A DNA stretch of 8,282 bases from an uncultured Alphaproteobacteria bacterium (lineage in GTDB: Bacteria; Pseudomonadota; Alphaproteobacteria; RF32; CAG-239): positions 1 to 8,282 of the forward strand of contig CAKQRB010000005.1 of NCBI GenBank assembly GCA_934271195.1. The letters are read 5' to 3'. The position numbers and the translations under genes are program-made. Shown piece after piece: positions 1 to 5,713 of this stretch (within the stretch, counting starts at the first letter, position 1; each line of letters begins with the position of its first letter). The notes below the pieces were generated by a model, which was given only the letters and a program-made list of their open reading frames with translations, was not told where the DNA came from and did no database searches.

Positions 1-27
1 GTGTAGCATAGTGTTAATATTCTTCAT
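1..27 (-). CDS. 5' end of a gene running off the left edge (first nine codons)
   Basis: Reading the minus strand, an ATG at 27-25 opens a frame that stays open to the window edge and gives MKNINTMLH. It is preceded by a very good Shine-Dalgarno (AGGGAGGAAG at 40-31, with GGAGG six bases before the ATG) and, further upstream, by a consensus sigma70 promoter. The combination of promoter, ribosome site and start makes a real gene start likely, although only nine codons are visible. The product cannot be named from nine residues. The start is not strongly hydrophobic, so nothing suggests a signal peptide so far. Confidence 0.72.
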
Positions 28-62
28 CGGCTTCCTCCCTAAAAAGTTCCAATACTATGACC

Positions 63-91
63 AGTATACCATAAAGAAACGCCAGTGTCAA
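63..91 (-). promoter_or_regulatory. Consensus sigma70 promoter of the left-edge gene
   Basis: On the minus strand, TTGACA (91-86) is separated by exactly 17 bases from TATACT (68-63). This is a perfect -35 and a five-of-six -10 at ideal spacing. Transcription should start near position 56, giving a leader of roughly 30 nt before the ATG at 27. A small inverted repeat AGTGT-CAA-ACACT (84-96) overlaps the -35 box and might be an operator half-site pair or chance. Confidence 0.82.
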
Positions 92-98
92 ACACTCA

Positions 99-256
99 TG
101 AAGAATAATGTGGAAATTTTGGGCAGAGGAGTGGGAAAAACAGAGAAGATTTTGGCTAAAAGAAAGATGGTAAGAGTGTTTAAAGCGCAAGAAGCAATAT
201 AAGAGAGAAAAGAAGGAGAGGGAAAAGATATAAGAGAAGGGCGAAGAGGAAAATGG
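99..256. other. Gene-free purine-rich spacer
   Basis: This stretch between the smpB terminator and the left-edge promoter has no convincing gene. No open frame has both a ribosome site and a protein-like composition. The plus strand is strongly purine-rich: 52 of the 56 bases from 201 to 256 are A or G. The minus strand, which is the transcribed direction on both sides, is therefore a polypyrimidine tract. No tRNA, small-RNA fold or repeat array was recognised. Confidence 0.6.
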
Positions 257-286
257 AAAAAAATTCCCTGAGAAGAAATCTCAGGG
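257..286 (-). terminator. Rho-independent terminator after smpB
   Basis: A perfect 8-bp stem, CCCTGAGA (266-273) with TCTCAGGG (279-286), encloses a 5-base loop. On the minus strand it is followed directly by AATTTTTTT (265-257). It lies 11 bases beyond the smpB stop codon. No T-run follows the hairpin on the plus strand, so it acts for the minus strand and ends the gene run that includes dksA to smpB. Confidence 0.93.
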
Positions 287-297
287 TAAAAGAAAAA

Positions 298-783
298 TTA
301 ATTAAAATTTTTCATAATATTGCGTTTGTCTCTGGCCCAATCACGGTCCTTTGCGGTTTCACGCTTGTCATAAAGCTTTTTGCCGACGCCCAGTCCGATT
401 TCAAGCTTCGCTCGTCCTTTTTCATTAAAAAACAGGCGTATAGCAACCAGCGTTGAGCCTTTGCGTGACAATTCGTTCGTAATGGAGATGATTTCTTTTT
501 TGGTAAGCAACAGTTTACGGTCACGTTTTTCGGCATGGCTGGCATAGCCCTTGCTCTCGTATTCCGCAATATACATATTTGACATGAAAATCTCGCCATT
601 GCGCTCAATTCCGTAAGCGTCATTGATATTGGCATGACCAAGCCGCAAAGACTTGACCTCTGTTCCGGTCAACTCCAGTCCGGCTACAAATTTCTCATTA
701 ATCAGATAATCAAAATTTGCACGGCGGTTTTGAGCAACCACACCGGTCGAGATAAAATCTTTGCGTTTAACATTCTTAGCCAT
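298..783 (-). CDS. smpB: SsrA-binding protein SmpB
   Basis: SmpB binds tmRNA and delivers it to stalled ribosomes for trans-translation in the cytoplasm. The 161-residue product matches the family along its whole length. It has the core motif ELTGTEVKSLR (residues 37-47), RNGEIFMSN, the RKLLL segment, FFNEKGRAKLEIGLGVGKK and a basic C-terminal tail beginning DKRETAKDRDW, which folds in the decoding centre. A tyrosine (Y138) stands before DKR, where many homologues including E. coli have histidine; other bacterial SmpBs also vary here. I chose the ATG at 783. A GTG at 795 would add MTVI and would overlap the yacG stop as GTGA, so translational coupling from that start is a real alternative. 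It is the last gene before the terminator. No ssrA gene is visible in the window. Confidence 0.97.
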   Translation of the reverse strand: MAKNVKRKDFISTGVVAQNRRANFDYLINEKFVAGLELTGTEVKSLRLGHANINDAYGIERNGEIFMSNMYIAEYESKGYASHAEKRDRKLLLTKKEIISITNELSRKGSTLVAIRLFFNEKGRAKLEIGLGVGKKLYDKRETAKDRDWARDKRNIMKNFN

Positions 784-791
784 AATCACAG

Positions 792-977
792 TCACTCGGT
801 TTTGTTTTCAAAAGCGTTTTCCAACTCTTCAATTTCCTGTTCATCCAAATCAACGGCCGGAACGGTATAATCCTCGGAAAACCAATGCCCCAAATCAATA
901 TCGGCACAGCGTTTGCTGCAAAACGGCCGGTATTTTGTATCTGTCAGTTCTTTATGGCAAATCGGACATTTGCTCAT
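792..977 (-). CDS. yacG: DNA gyrase inhibitor YacG, small zinc protein
   Basis: YacG is a small zinc-binding protein that in E. coli binds GyrB and inhibits gyrase. The 61-residue product has the family's four zinc ligands, C4-x2-C7 and C20-x3-C24, in CPIC and FCSKRC. These are followed by the diagnostic ADIDLGHW and a conserved aromatic/acidic segment. The tail is acidic (DEQEIEELENAFE). The start is the ATG at 977, which overlaps the upstream RNase stop codon as ATGA and so implies coupled translation. The upstream in-frame methionines would place 12 extra residues inside the preceding gene and are unlikely. The gene ends within the candidate GTG start of smpB. Confidence 0.95.
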   Translation of the reverse strand: MSKCPICHKELTDTKYRPFCSKRCADIDLGHWFSEDYTVPAVDLDEQEIEELENAFENKTE

Positions 978-2140
978 TTTCTGATTCTTCCCGTCCCTTG
1001 ACAGCATTCGCATTCTTCGGTCAGAATGTCACTCAAACTCGGCCGACGGCGGACACGGACAATTTCAACGTTTCCGGCGCGGCTCAATCCCAGAACCGAC
1101 GATTTTGTCGGATCTTTGCGCAATTCCTGCTCCAGAATTTCCAAAACCGGCTTCATAAAACGATAATCGGATGAACCTGCAAAATCAATGATAATTTTAC
1201 CGGACAAATTGCGCAGACGAATTTGCTTGGCAATTTCAACGGCAGCTTCGTTGTTCAGTCTGGAAATGCCGCCGTTGCCGTGGTCATCGCCGCTGTCAAC
1301 GTCAATCGCCGTGCAGGCGCGGGCTTCTTCAATAATCACCCGTCCGCCGTCCGGCAGATAAATCACTTTGTTCAGCGCTTCGTAAATTTCGTCTTCCAAT
1401 CCCGCTTCTTCAAACGGATCTGCCTGATATTCAATCTCGTAGATATCGCCGTATTTGGTTTTTAGCTCTTCTTCAAGATTATGATTATTGACTACAATCC
1501 TTTTCAAACTTTTGGCATAACGCCCGATAGCGTCATAAAGCGGCGAACCTTTGGCATAAAGCAAGGCCGGCGCACTGACGTTCCGCGCTTTTTTCATAAC
1601 GCTTTCAAAGGTGGTGCGCAATGCCGCCATTTCTTCGCCAATAACCTCAAACGGAACGTCAACGGAAGAAGTACGGAGAATCCAACCTTCCTGTCCGGTA
1701 GTGTTCTCAATTACTTTGCGACGATATTCATCAAGTTTTTCTTTGTTTTCAATGCGGGAAGATGCTCCCACATCCATACGATACGGGCAATATACGATAT
1801 TTTCTCCCACCAGTTGAATGGAGCGCACAAGCTTAGCGCCCTTTTCGGCGCGGCGTTCCTGACTAACCTGTACCAACAGGCTCTGGCCTTCCTGAATATT
1901 GCTTTCGCCCATGCCGTGCTCTTCGGCCATTAGAAAAGCGTCTTTGCCGTCTTTAATGTCAACGAAAAAGCCGGTTTTTTCATGCGCCAGCTCCAACTTA
2001 TGTGTAATTTTTCCAAGATAAATGCTGCCTTCGGAAGCCTTGGCTTCGTCCACATATTCGACCTCTTGTAAAACGCCGTCTTCCAATATGGCCAGACGGG
2101 CAAGATTGGATTTTTTTTCATAAACTAATGTATCTGTCAT
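974..2140 (-). CDS. rng: Ribonuclease E/G family endoribonuclease (short form)
   Basis: This is a single-strand-specific endoribonuclease of the RNase E/G family, expected to act in RNA processing and decay. The 388 residues comprise an S1-like region (GSIYLGKIT..., about 38-90), an RNase H-like part and the catalytic DNase I-like domain. The two metal-binding aspartates are visible as D280 in AIDVDSG and D319 in IIIDFAG, equivalent to D303 and D346 of E. coli RNase E. The Zn-link, C377-E-C-C380 followed by QGTGR, lies at the very C-terminus. The protein therefore stops where E. coli RNase G (489 residues) would continue with the small domain. Short forms between maf and yacG are common in Alphaproteobacteria. 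Its ATG overlaps the maf stop as ATGA, and its own stop overlaps the yacG ATG. Confidence 0.95.
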   Translation of the reverse strand: MTDTLVYEKKSNLARLAILEDGVLQEVEYVDEAKASEGSIYLGKITHKLELAHEKTGFFVDIKDGKDAFLMAEEHGMGESNIQEGQSLLVQVSQERRAEKGAKLVRSIQLVGENIVYCPYRMDVGASSRIENKEKLDEYRRKVIENTTGQEGWILRTSSVDVPFEVIGEEMAALRTTFESVMKKARNVSAPALLYAKGSPLYDAIGRYAKSLKRIVVNNHNLEEELKTKYGDIYEIEYQADPFEEAGLEDEIYEALNKVIYLPDGGRVIIEEARACTAIDVDSGDDHGNGGISRLNNEAAVEIAKQIRLRNLSGKIIIDFAGSSDYRFMKPVLEILEQELRKDPTKSSVLGLSRAGNVEIVRVRRRPSLSDILTEECECCQGTGRIRK

Positions 2141-2706
2141 TTCACGCCTGCACTGTTTAACATGTTTTTTGTTTCAAACAAAGGTAATCCGATAACACCG
2201 GAATACGAGCCGATAATTTTTTTGACATAAGCGCCGAGCACACCCTCAATCCGGTATCCTGCGCAACCTTCCCATTCATGTCCGGCCACATAACTTTTCA
2301 GTTCTTCTTCGGAAAGCCGCTTCATGACAATACGGGTGTCAACGCAGCGCACGCTGGCTTTGCCGTTCTTGTCAATAACGCAGACTCCGCTCAGCACATG
2401 ATGCGCCTTTCCTGATAACATTCGCATTACCTTTTCCTGCTCGGCTTCGGAATGTGCTTTTTGAATGATTTTGGCGCCGGAAACAATAATCGTGTCAGAA
2501 GCCAGAACCACTTTGCCGGAATGTTTTTCCGCCACATGCCGAGCTTTTTCCAGAGCCATACGCTTTACATAGGCCGAAGGTTTTTCAAAACGTCTGGGCG
2601 TTTCGTCAATGTCCGCGGCTTCGGTCAGTTCCGGAAGATAACCAATCTGCTCCAAAAGCGCATACCGCTGCTTGGAAGAAGAAGCCAGAATAAAGTCTTT
2701 GGGCAT
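2137..2706 (-). CDS. maf: Maf family nucleoside triphosphate pyrophosphatase
   Basis: Maf proteins hydrolyse non-canonical or modified nucleoside triphosphates (dTTP/UTP or 7-methyl-GTP type) to monophosphate and pyrophosphate. At 189 residues this one has the normal length. It carries the N-terminal ILASSSKQR loop, the catalytic aspartate D71 in LASDTIIV, and the C-terminal GSYSGVIGLPL. The segment GCAGYRIEG has E154 where dTTP/UTP-type enzymes usually have Gln (AYGIQG). The glutamate recalls the YceF type, while GSYSGVIGLPL recalls the YhdE type, so substrate preference cannot be assigned. The start lies 7 bases after the dksA stop, and the only ribosome site is a weak AAGG. The stop overlaps the rng start by 4 nt. 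Confidence 0.95.
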   Translation of the reverse strand: MPKDFILASSSKQRYALLEQIGYLPELTEAADIDETPRRFEKPSAYVKRMALEKARHVAEKHSGKVVLASDTIIVSGAKIIQKAHSEAEQEKVMRMLSGKAHHVLSGVCVIDKNGKASVRCVDTRIVMKRLSEEELKSYVAGHEWEGCAGYRIEGVLGAYVKKIIGSYSGVIGLPLFETKNMLNSAGVK

Positions 2707-2713
2707 CGGAAGT

Positions 2714-3163
2714 TTATGCCTTTACCACGGCGACGGAATCATCGTCATAAGTCTTCTCCATACGTTCATGCCGTTCCTGTGCTTCAATGGAGAGAGTCGC
2801 AATCGGACGGGCTTCCAGACGGGCAAGGCCGATAGGCTCGCCGGTGTCTTCGCAATAGCCGTATTCTCCGTCTTCAATTCGCTGCAAAGCCTCGTTGATT
2901 TTGGAAATCAGCTTACGGGCGCGGTCACGGGTACGCAGTTCAAGAGCTTTATCTGTTTCGAGCGAAGCGCGGTCATTCTGATCCGGCTGGTTGAGGCCGC
3001 CTTGCGTAACCAATTCGTCAAGAGTGTCTTTTGACTGGGCAAGCAGGGATTTTTTCCATGTAACCAGCTTTTGCCGGAAATATTCCAGCTGAAGCTCATT
3101 CATGTACTCTTCATTTTCGGAAGGCTTATAATCCGGCGGAAGAATTACGGCAGTTTCCATCAT
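2714..3163 (-). CDS. dksA: RNA polymerase-binding transcription factor DksA, one-cysteine type
   Basis: DksA enters the RNA polymerase secondary channel and, with ppGpp, adjusts initiation during stress. The 149-residue product has a coiled-coil N-terminal half, the tip motif D61-x2-D64-R-A66 that contacts the active-site region, the conserved LELRTRDRARKLI helix, and the finger region YGYCEDTGEPIGLARLEARPIATLSIEAQE. Of the four zinc-ligand positions only C104 is cysteine; the others are T107, S125 and A128. Such single-Cys DksA proteins are known in Alphaproteobacteria and are thought to work without zinc. The start at 3163 (or the adjacent ATG at 3160) is set by AGGAG at 3172-3168. The ATG at 3175 overlaps this ribosome site and is unlikely to be used. 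Confidence 0.97.
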   Translation of the reverse strand: MMETAVILPPDYKPSENEEYMNELQLEYFRQKLVTWKKSLLAQSKDTLDELVTQGGLNQPDQNDRASLETDKALELRTRDRARKLISKINEALQRIEDGEYGYCEDTGEPIGLARLEARPIATLSIEAQERHERMEKTYDDDSVAVVKA

Positions 3164-3167
3164 GGTT

Positions 3168-3172
3168 CTCCT
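3168..3172 (-). promoter_or_regulatory. Ribosome binding site deciding the dksA start
   Basis: AGGAG on the minus strand lies 4 bases before the ATG at 3163 and 7 bases before the ATG at 3160. An upstream in-frame ATG at 3175 would place this site inside the coding sequence, so one of the two downstream tandem ATGs is the better start. Confidence 0.75.
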
Positions 3173-3190
3173 CATTAAAATTTAACAAAA

Positions 3191-3218
3191 CATATAGCTA
3201 GCAAGTTACAAATTTCAA
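3191..3218 (-). promoter_or_regulatory. Candidate sigma70 promoter of dksA
   Basis: On the minus strand TTGAAA (3218-3213) and TATATG (3196-3191) are separated by 16 bases in the AT-rich gap between fliX and dksA. Initiation near 3184 would give a leader of about 20 nt. Both boxes are imperfect, so this is a candidate only. It would allow dksA-maf-rng-yacG-smpB to be expressed separately from the pilin-fliX pair. Confidence 0.5.
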
Positions 3219-3263
3219 TTATGAACTGCAAGCAAAAAAACGCTTTATCACAACATATTTCGC

Positions 3264-3683
3264 CTATCTCGTCAATTTGGCCAGCTCGACCTCGACTCGC
3301 AGCTCAATCTCGTCGAGAATCTCCTGCAAAACCGGATCCTGCGCCGGCGGCCGGTTTTCTTTGACCATGCGTGAAATCTCAATCAGTTTGTCTTTGGAAA
3401 TCTGCCCTGCCAGCAGGCCGTCGCGGATTTCTTCAAGCTTTTCCAAAAGACCGGAAGCTCTTTTGCAAAGTTTTTTGCGAATTTGCCTCTCTTCTTCGCC
3501 GTCTGCCGTTTGTGCGGCAAAAATCGCATCGGCAACGGAAATTGTGCTGGCAGTGTTAATCTGCGGCGAAGATACTTTCAAATTTCTCTGAAGATAAGAA
3601 GAAAAGCTGTCTCCGCCGCCGGTCTTTCTGGCCTTGGCGGTACTGACTTCTTTGGTCTTGTTAATATTGTTGACGTTTATCAA
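3264..3683 (-). CDS. fliX: Flagellar assembly regulator FliX
   Basis: FliX is the class II flagellar assembly regulator that, in Caulobacter, controls the sigma54 activator FlbD and couples flagellum assembly to transcription. The 139-residue product has the usual FliX layout: a low-complexity N-terminus with GGGDSFSSYL, a helical middle (LLEKLEEIRDGLLAGQISKD), and a conserved C-terminal signature, residues about 117-137, reading DPVLQEILDEIELRVEVELAK. The start codon is TTG at 3683, since there is no methionine before the C-terminal third and AAGGAG (3697-3692) lies 8 bases upstream. It begins 17 bases after the prepilin stop, so the two are probably cotranscribed. No other flagellar gene is in the window. 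The assignment rests on the C-terminal signature and the length. Confidence 0.86.
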   Translation of the reverse strand: MINVNNINKTKEVSTAKARKTGGGDSFSSYLQRNLKVSSPQINTASTISVADAIFAAQTADGEEERQIRKKLCKRASGLLEKLEEIRDGLLAGQISKDKLIEISRMVKENRPPAQDPVLQEILDEIELRVEVELAKLTR

Positions 3684-3691
3684 AAAAACAG

Positions 3692-3697
3692 CTCCTT
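3692..3697 (-). promoter_or_regulatory. Ribosome binding site supporting the TTG start of fliX
   Basis: AAGGAG on the minus strand is spaced 8 bases from the TTG at 3683-3681. No ATG or GTG in frame nearby would serve as a start, and this site makes the TTG initiation credible. Confidence 0.8.
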
Positions 3698-3700
3698 CAG

Positions 3701-4285
3701 TTATTGAAATTCCCAGATAATCAGGTTTTTGTCATTTTTGTTGTTGCAGGCCTGCTGTGCCATCGGAATAGTCATCGGCAAAGAGTTTTTTCCGGGCTTG
3801 ACTGCGCCGCCGATGGAATTGACAGGCCATTTGTAAGGCTGGTTTTTGTTGTTAATCACCATCTGAACCAGCGTAGACGTGTCATCTACGCGCCAGTTTA
3901 TGGTTGCGGCTTCCACGCAGACCGTCTTGGGTAGGTTGGTAAACTGCATTTCAAAAGACTTGTTTTTGCCGAAAGTATGTGCCGGCGTCAGATATACCTG
4001 TCCGCCGAAGGAGTTGAGGAGAATGTTGCCGGCAATCATCGTCTGTGGGGCGATTTTTTCATCAATCAGCAGCTTGGCGGAAAGGTCGGAATAATCGCCT
4101 ATGGCGGCGTAACGGTCGCTGACGGTTTTGCGTAGCTCCCTGATTTGGTTTAAGACTTCGTTATATTTGTATTTTCCGAACATGCCGGTAACGGTTTTGG
4201 TCATGCCGGCAATAAGCATAATCAAAATAGAAATTGTCGCGACAACCTCAATCATCGTATAACCGTACTGATTGGATTTTTGCAT
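3701..4285 (-). CDS. Type IV prepilin-like protein
   Basis: This is a 194-residue protein with a class III (prepilin) signal. The short leader MQKSNQYG is followed by YTMIEVVATISILIMLIAG, with predicted prepilin-peptidase cleavage after G8 and the conserved glutamate at mature position 5 (E13). The hydrophobic helix (about 9-28) would anchor the subunit in the inner membrane before assembly. The remainder is a soluble globular domain with two cysteines, C123 and C180, placed to form the C-terminal disulfide loop seen in pilins. Its size suits type IVb major pilins or larger pseudopilins, but I cannot say which. No secretin, ATPase or prepilin peptidase gene lies in the window. The gene directly precedes fliX. 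A GAGGG ribosome site lies 10 bases before the ATG. Confidence 0.88.
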   Translation of the reverse strand: MQKSNQYGYTMIEVVATISILIMLIAGMTKTVTGMFGKYKYNEVLNQIRELRKTVSDRYAAIGDYSDLSAKLLIDEKIAPQTMIAGNILLNSFGGQVYLTPAHTFGKNKSFEMQFTNLPKTVCVEAATINWRVDDTSTLVQMVINNKNQPYKWPVNSIGGAVKPGKNSLPMTIPMAQQACNNKNDKNLIIWEFQ

Positions 4286-4319
4286 TCCAAAATGTCCCTC
4301 GTTTAACTTAAATTAAGCA

Positions 4320-4348
4320 ATTTTAACATTATTTTATGTCTGAAACAA
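4320..4348 (-). promoter_or_regulatory. Candidate sigma70 promoter of the prepilin-fliX pair
   Basis: On the minus strand TTGTTT (4348-4343) and TAAAAT (4325-4320) are exactly 17 bases apart. Initiation near 4313 would give a leader of about 28 nt. The surrounding divergent gap (4286-4441) is very AT-rich, so chance matches are possible. Confidence 0.5.
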
Positions 4349-4400
4349 CATTTTTATGGCGGAATGTAGAAAAAAAGCTTTATTTTTGTAAAACTTTTAG

Positions 4401-4406
4401 TATATT
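4401..4406 (+). promoter_or_regulatory. Possible -10 box of the outer-membrane protein gene
   Basis: TATATT at 4401-4406 is the best -10 match upstream of the beta-barrel gene. No recognisable -35 stands at proper spacing; the hexamer 17 bases upstream is CTTTAT. The gene's ribosome site GAGGG (4430-4434) lies 7 bases before its ATG. Confidence 0.3.
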
Positions 4407-4441
4407 AACGAAGTCTTAATTTTTTTGTAGAGGGTTTTAAT

Positions 4442-5005
4442 ATGAAAAATACAGTTGTAGCTTTAATGACTGCCGTTTCTTTGGTTGCTTTTGCCTCTCA
4501 GGCTCAGGCTGAACAGGTTTACAATCCTTATATTGGTATCAATTATAACTATTCCGATGCCAATGCCAAAGGGCTGAAGCCTTATTATAATTCGGCTTCT
4601 GTTAATCTTGGTACCAGTTATAACCGTTATTTCGGCACGGAATTGTTCTATCAGTATTCCGACCAATATGGCAAATCTAACGCCACAGACAAGTTCTCCA
4701 ACAGTTTTCAGGCTTATGGTTTGGATTTGATGGGCTATTTGCCTCTGGGCTGCTATGATGTCTGGTCTTTGATCGGAACCGTAGGTATTGGCGAATACAA
4801 ATTCAGAAACAAAGAACTGACCACAGGTGAAGGCAGACACAAATATCGTGACAGCGGTTACGGCTATCGTGCCGGTCTGGGTGTTCAGTACAATATCAAT
4901 ACTGACTGGAGTGTCCGTACTCTGGCTCGTTATGTTGGTTTTGACAAGGTCGAAGGCTACGACCACATGATGGAATATTCCGCCGGTATCAAATATAATT
5001 TCTAA
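4442..5005 (+). CDS. Small outer-membrane beta-barrel protein
   Basis: The 187-residue product begins with a clear Sec signal peptide, MKNTVVALMTAVSLVAFASQAQA, with cleavage predicted after A23. The mature part consists of alternating aromatic/hydrophobic strands (YIGINYNYSD, SVNLGTSYNRYFGTELFYQYSD, YGYRAGLGVQYNI, WSVRTLARYVGF). It ends in EYSAGIKYNF, with the terminal phenylalanine and alternating pattern recognised by the BAM machinery. Length and strand count suit an eight-stranded OmpA/OmpW-like barrel of the porin-family OMP_b-brl type. The presence of GAGGG at good spacing supports the start. It is a single-gene unit, with its own terminator downstream and the prepilin gene divergent upstream. 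The specific role is unknown; adhesion, structural and small-pore functions are all possible. Confidence 0.9.
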   Translation: MKNTVVALMTAVSLVAFASQAQAEQVYNPYIGINYNYSDANAKGLKPYYNSASVNLGTSYNRYFGTELFYQYSDQYGKSNATDKFSNSFQAYGLDLMGYLPLGCYDVWSLIGTVGIGEYKFRNKELTTGEGRHKYRDSGYGYRAGLGVQYNINTDWSVRTLARYVGFDKVEGYDHMMEYSAGIKYNF

Positions 5006-5023
5006 TTACGGCGCATATCCGAT

Positions 5024-5061
5024 AAAAAAGGAAAAATTTTTGCAGATTTTTCCTTTTTTTT
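5024..5061 (+). terminator. Rho-independent terminator after the beta-barrel gene
   Basis: A perfect 14-bp stem, AAAAAAGGAAAAAT (5024-5037) with ATTTTTCCTTTTTT (5046-5059), surrounds an 8-base loop. The T-run covers 5054-5061. It begins 18 bases after the stop codon. The stem is AT-rich with only two G-C pairs, so its strength is uncertain despite its length. Confidence 0.82.
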
Positions 5062-5123
5062 GTTTTAACTTGTTGCAAAAGACCTTATATTAGGAACGAC
5101 TTAAACCTTAGCAAAGGAAAAAA

Positions 5124-5660
5124 ATGAAAAAATATGCAGCGATAATAGCCGTTTTGGCGCTGTTGGGCGCCTGTTCCGAAAAAACGGAAAATCAGGCGGC
5201 AGAAACGGAAGAGGCCAAAGTTGCCGTTCCTCAGCTTGATTATGAAAATATTGTTTTTTCTTATGACAAAGACACCCTGCCGGAAAAATGTGATAAAAAC
5301 AGCGGCATTGTCTGCGCGGTTGAAAACACCGTAAAATGTGCCGTCAATCCGCAGATGGCCGATTGCGATGCCGCCAAAATGCCAAAATTTGTCTTTTTGG
5401 ATGATGAAAATATTATCCGCCCGACCCATTTTGATTTTAAGATTACAAAAATTAAACCGATTGATGCCGATTCTGCCGAAATTTATACCGTCAGCAATTG
5501 CAACGGCGCCTGGTTTGGCCTGTGCCGCGGCGATATTATTTTTGTGGTCAAGCTGAAGAACGGCGAATGGGTTGTGAAAGATTTGTATTCCATAGAAAAA
5601 GCGGAAATTCCGGATCTTCCTGTGCCTGAAGGGGCAGAAGAACAGGGTACTGCAAATTAA
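5124..5660 (+). CDS. Cysteine-rich lipoprotein of unknown function
   Basis: The 178-residue product starts with a lipoprotein signal, MKKYAAIIAVLALLGAC, with lipobox LGAC and lipidated C17. Serine at the next position is compatible with transport to the outer membrane under the E. coli Lol rule. A short acidic, probably flexible linker (about 18-36) leads to a compact domain containing six further cysteines: C56, C64, C72, C81, C126 and C134. An even number suggests three disulfides formed in the periplasm. The domain has beta-like stretches (HFDFKITKIKPID, DIIFVVKLKNGEWVVKDLYSI). I do not recognise the family. AAAGGA (5113-5118), six bases upstream, supports the ATG. The gene stands alone, with a terminator on each side. 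Confidence 0.87.
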   Translation: MKKYAAIIAVLALLGACSEKTENQAAETEEAKVAVPQLDYENIVFSYDKDTLPEKCDKNSGIVCAVENTVKCAVNPQMADCDAAKMPKFVFLDDENIIRPTHFDFKITKIKPIDADSAEIYTVSNCNGAWFGLCRGDIIFVVKLKNGEWVVKDLYSIEKAEIPDLPVPEGAEEQGTAN

Positions 5661-5666
5661 AGCATA

Positions 5667-5698
5667 AAAAAACACCTGTGCGATAACAGGCGTTTTTT
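5667..5698. terminator. Bidirectional terminator between convergent lipoprotein genes
   Basis: A 13-pair hairpin joins AAAAAACACCTGT (5667-5679) to ACAGGCGTTTTTT (5686-5698) around a 6-base loop, with runs of A on one side and T on the other, so it can end transcripts from both sides. One pair (5674 with 5691) is an A-C mismatch in the plus-strand RNA but a G-U wobble in the minus-strand RNA. It should therefore be more stable for the leftward gene. Confidence 0.88.
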
Positions 5699-5713
5699 GT
5701 TTAATAACCGGAA

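Noticed and set aside
84..96. AGTGT-CAA-ACACT as a terminator or RNA hairpin
   Set aside because: It has five pairs, no T-run, and lies over the -35 box; at most it is a protein-binding site.
11..202. Plus-strand 63-residue open frame at the left edge
   Set aside because: It has no ribosome site, runs through the strong minus-strand promoter, and has a composition that only reflects purine-rich DNA.
3225..3263. Terminator between fliX and dksA (AAGC/GCTT around a T-run)
   Set aside because: The stem is only 4 bp and the T-run is in the loop, not after the stem.
4463..4966. Long 167-residue antisense frame under the beta-barrel gene
   Set aside because: It is a shadow of a coding sequence with a clear signal peptide and beta pattern on the plus strand; it has no ribosome site.
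5085..5675. 196-residue antisense frame under the six-Cys lipoprotein
   Set aside because: It overlaps the lipoprotein and both flanking regulatory stretches; its Phe/Ile-rich composition is that of a reverse-complement shadow.
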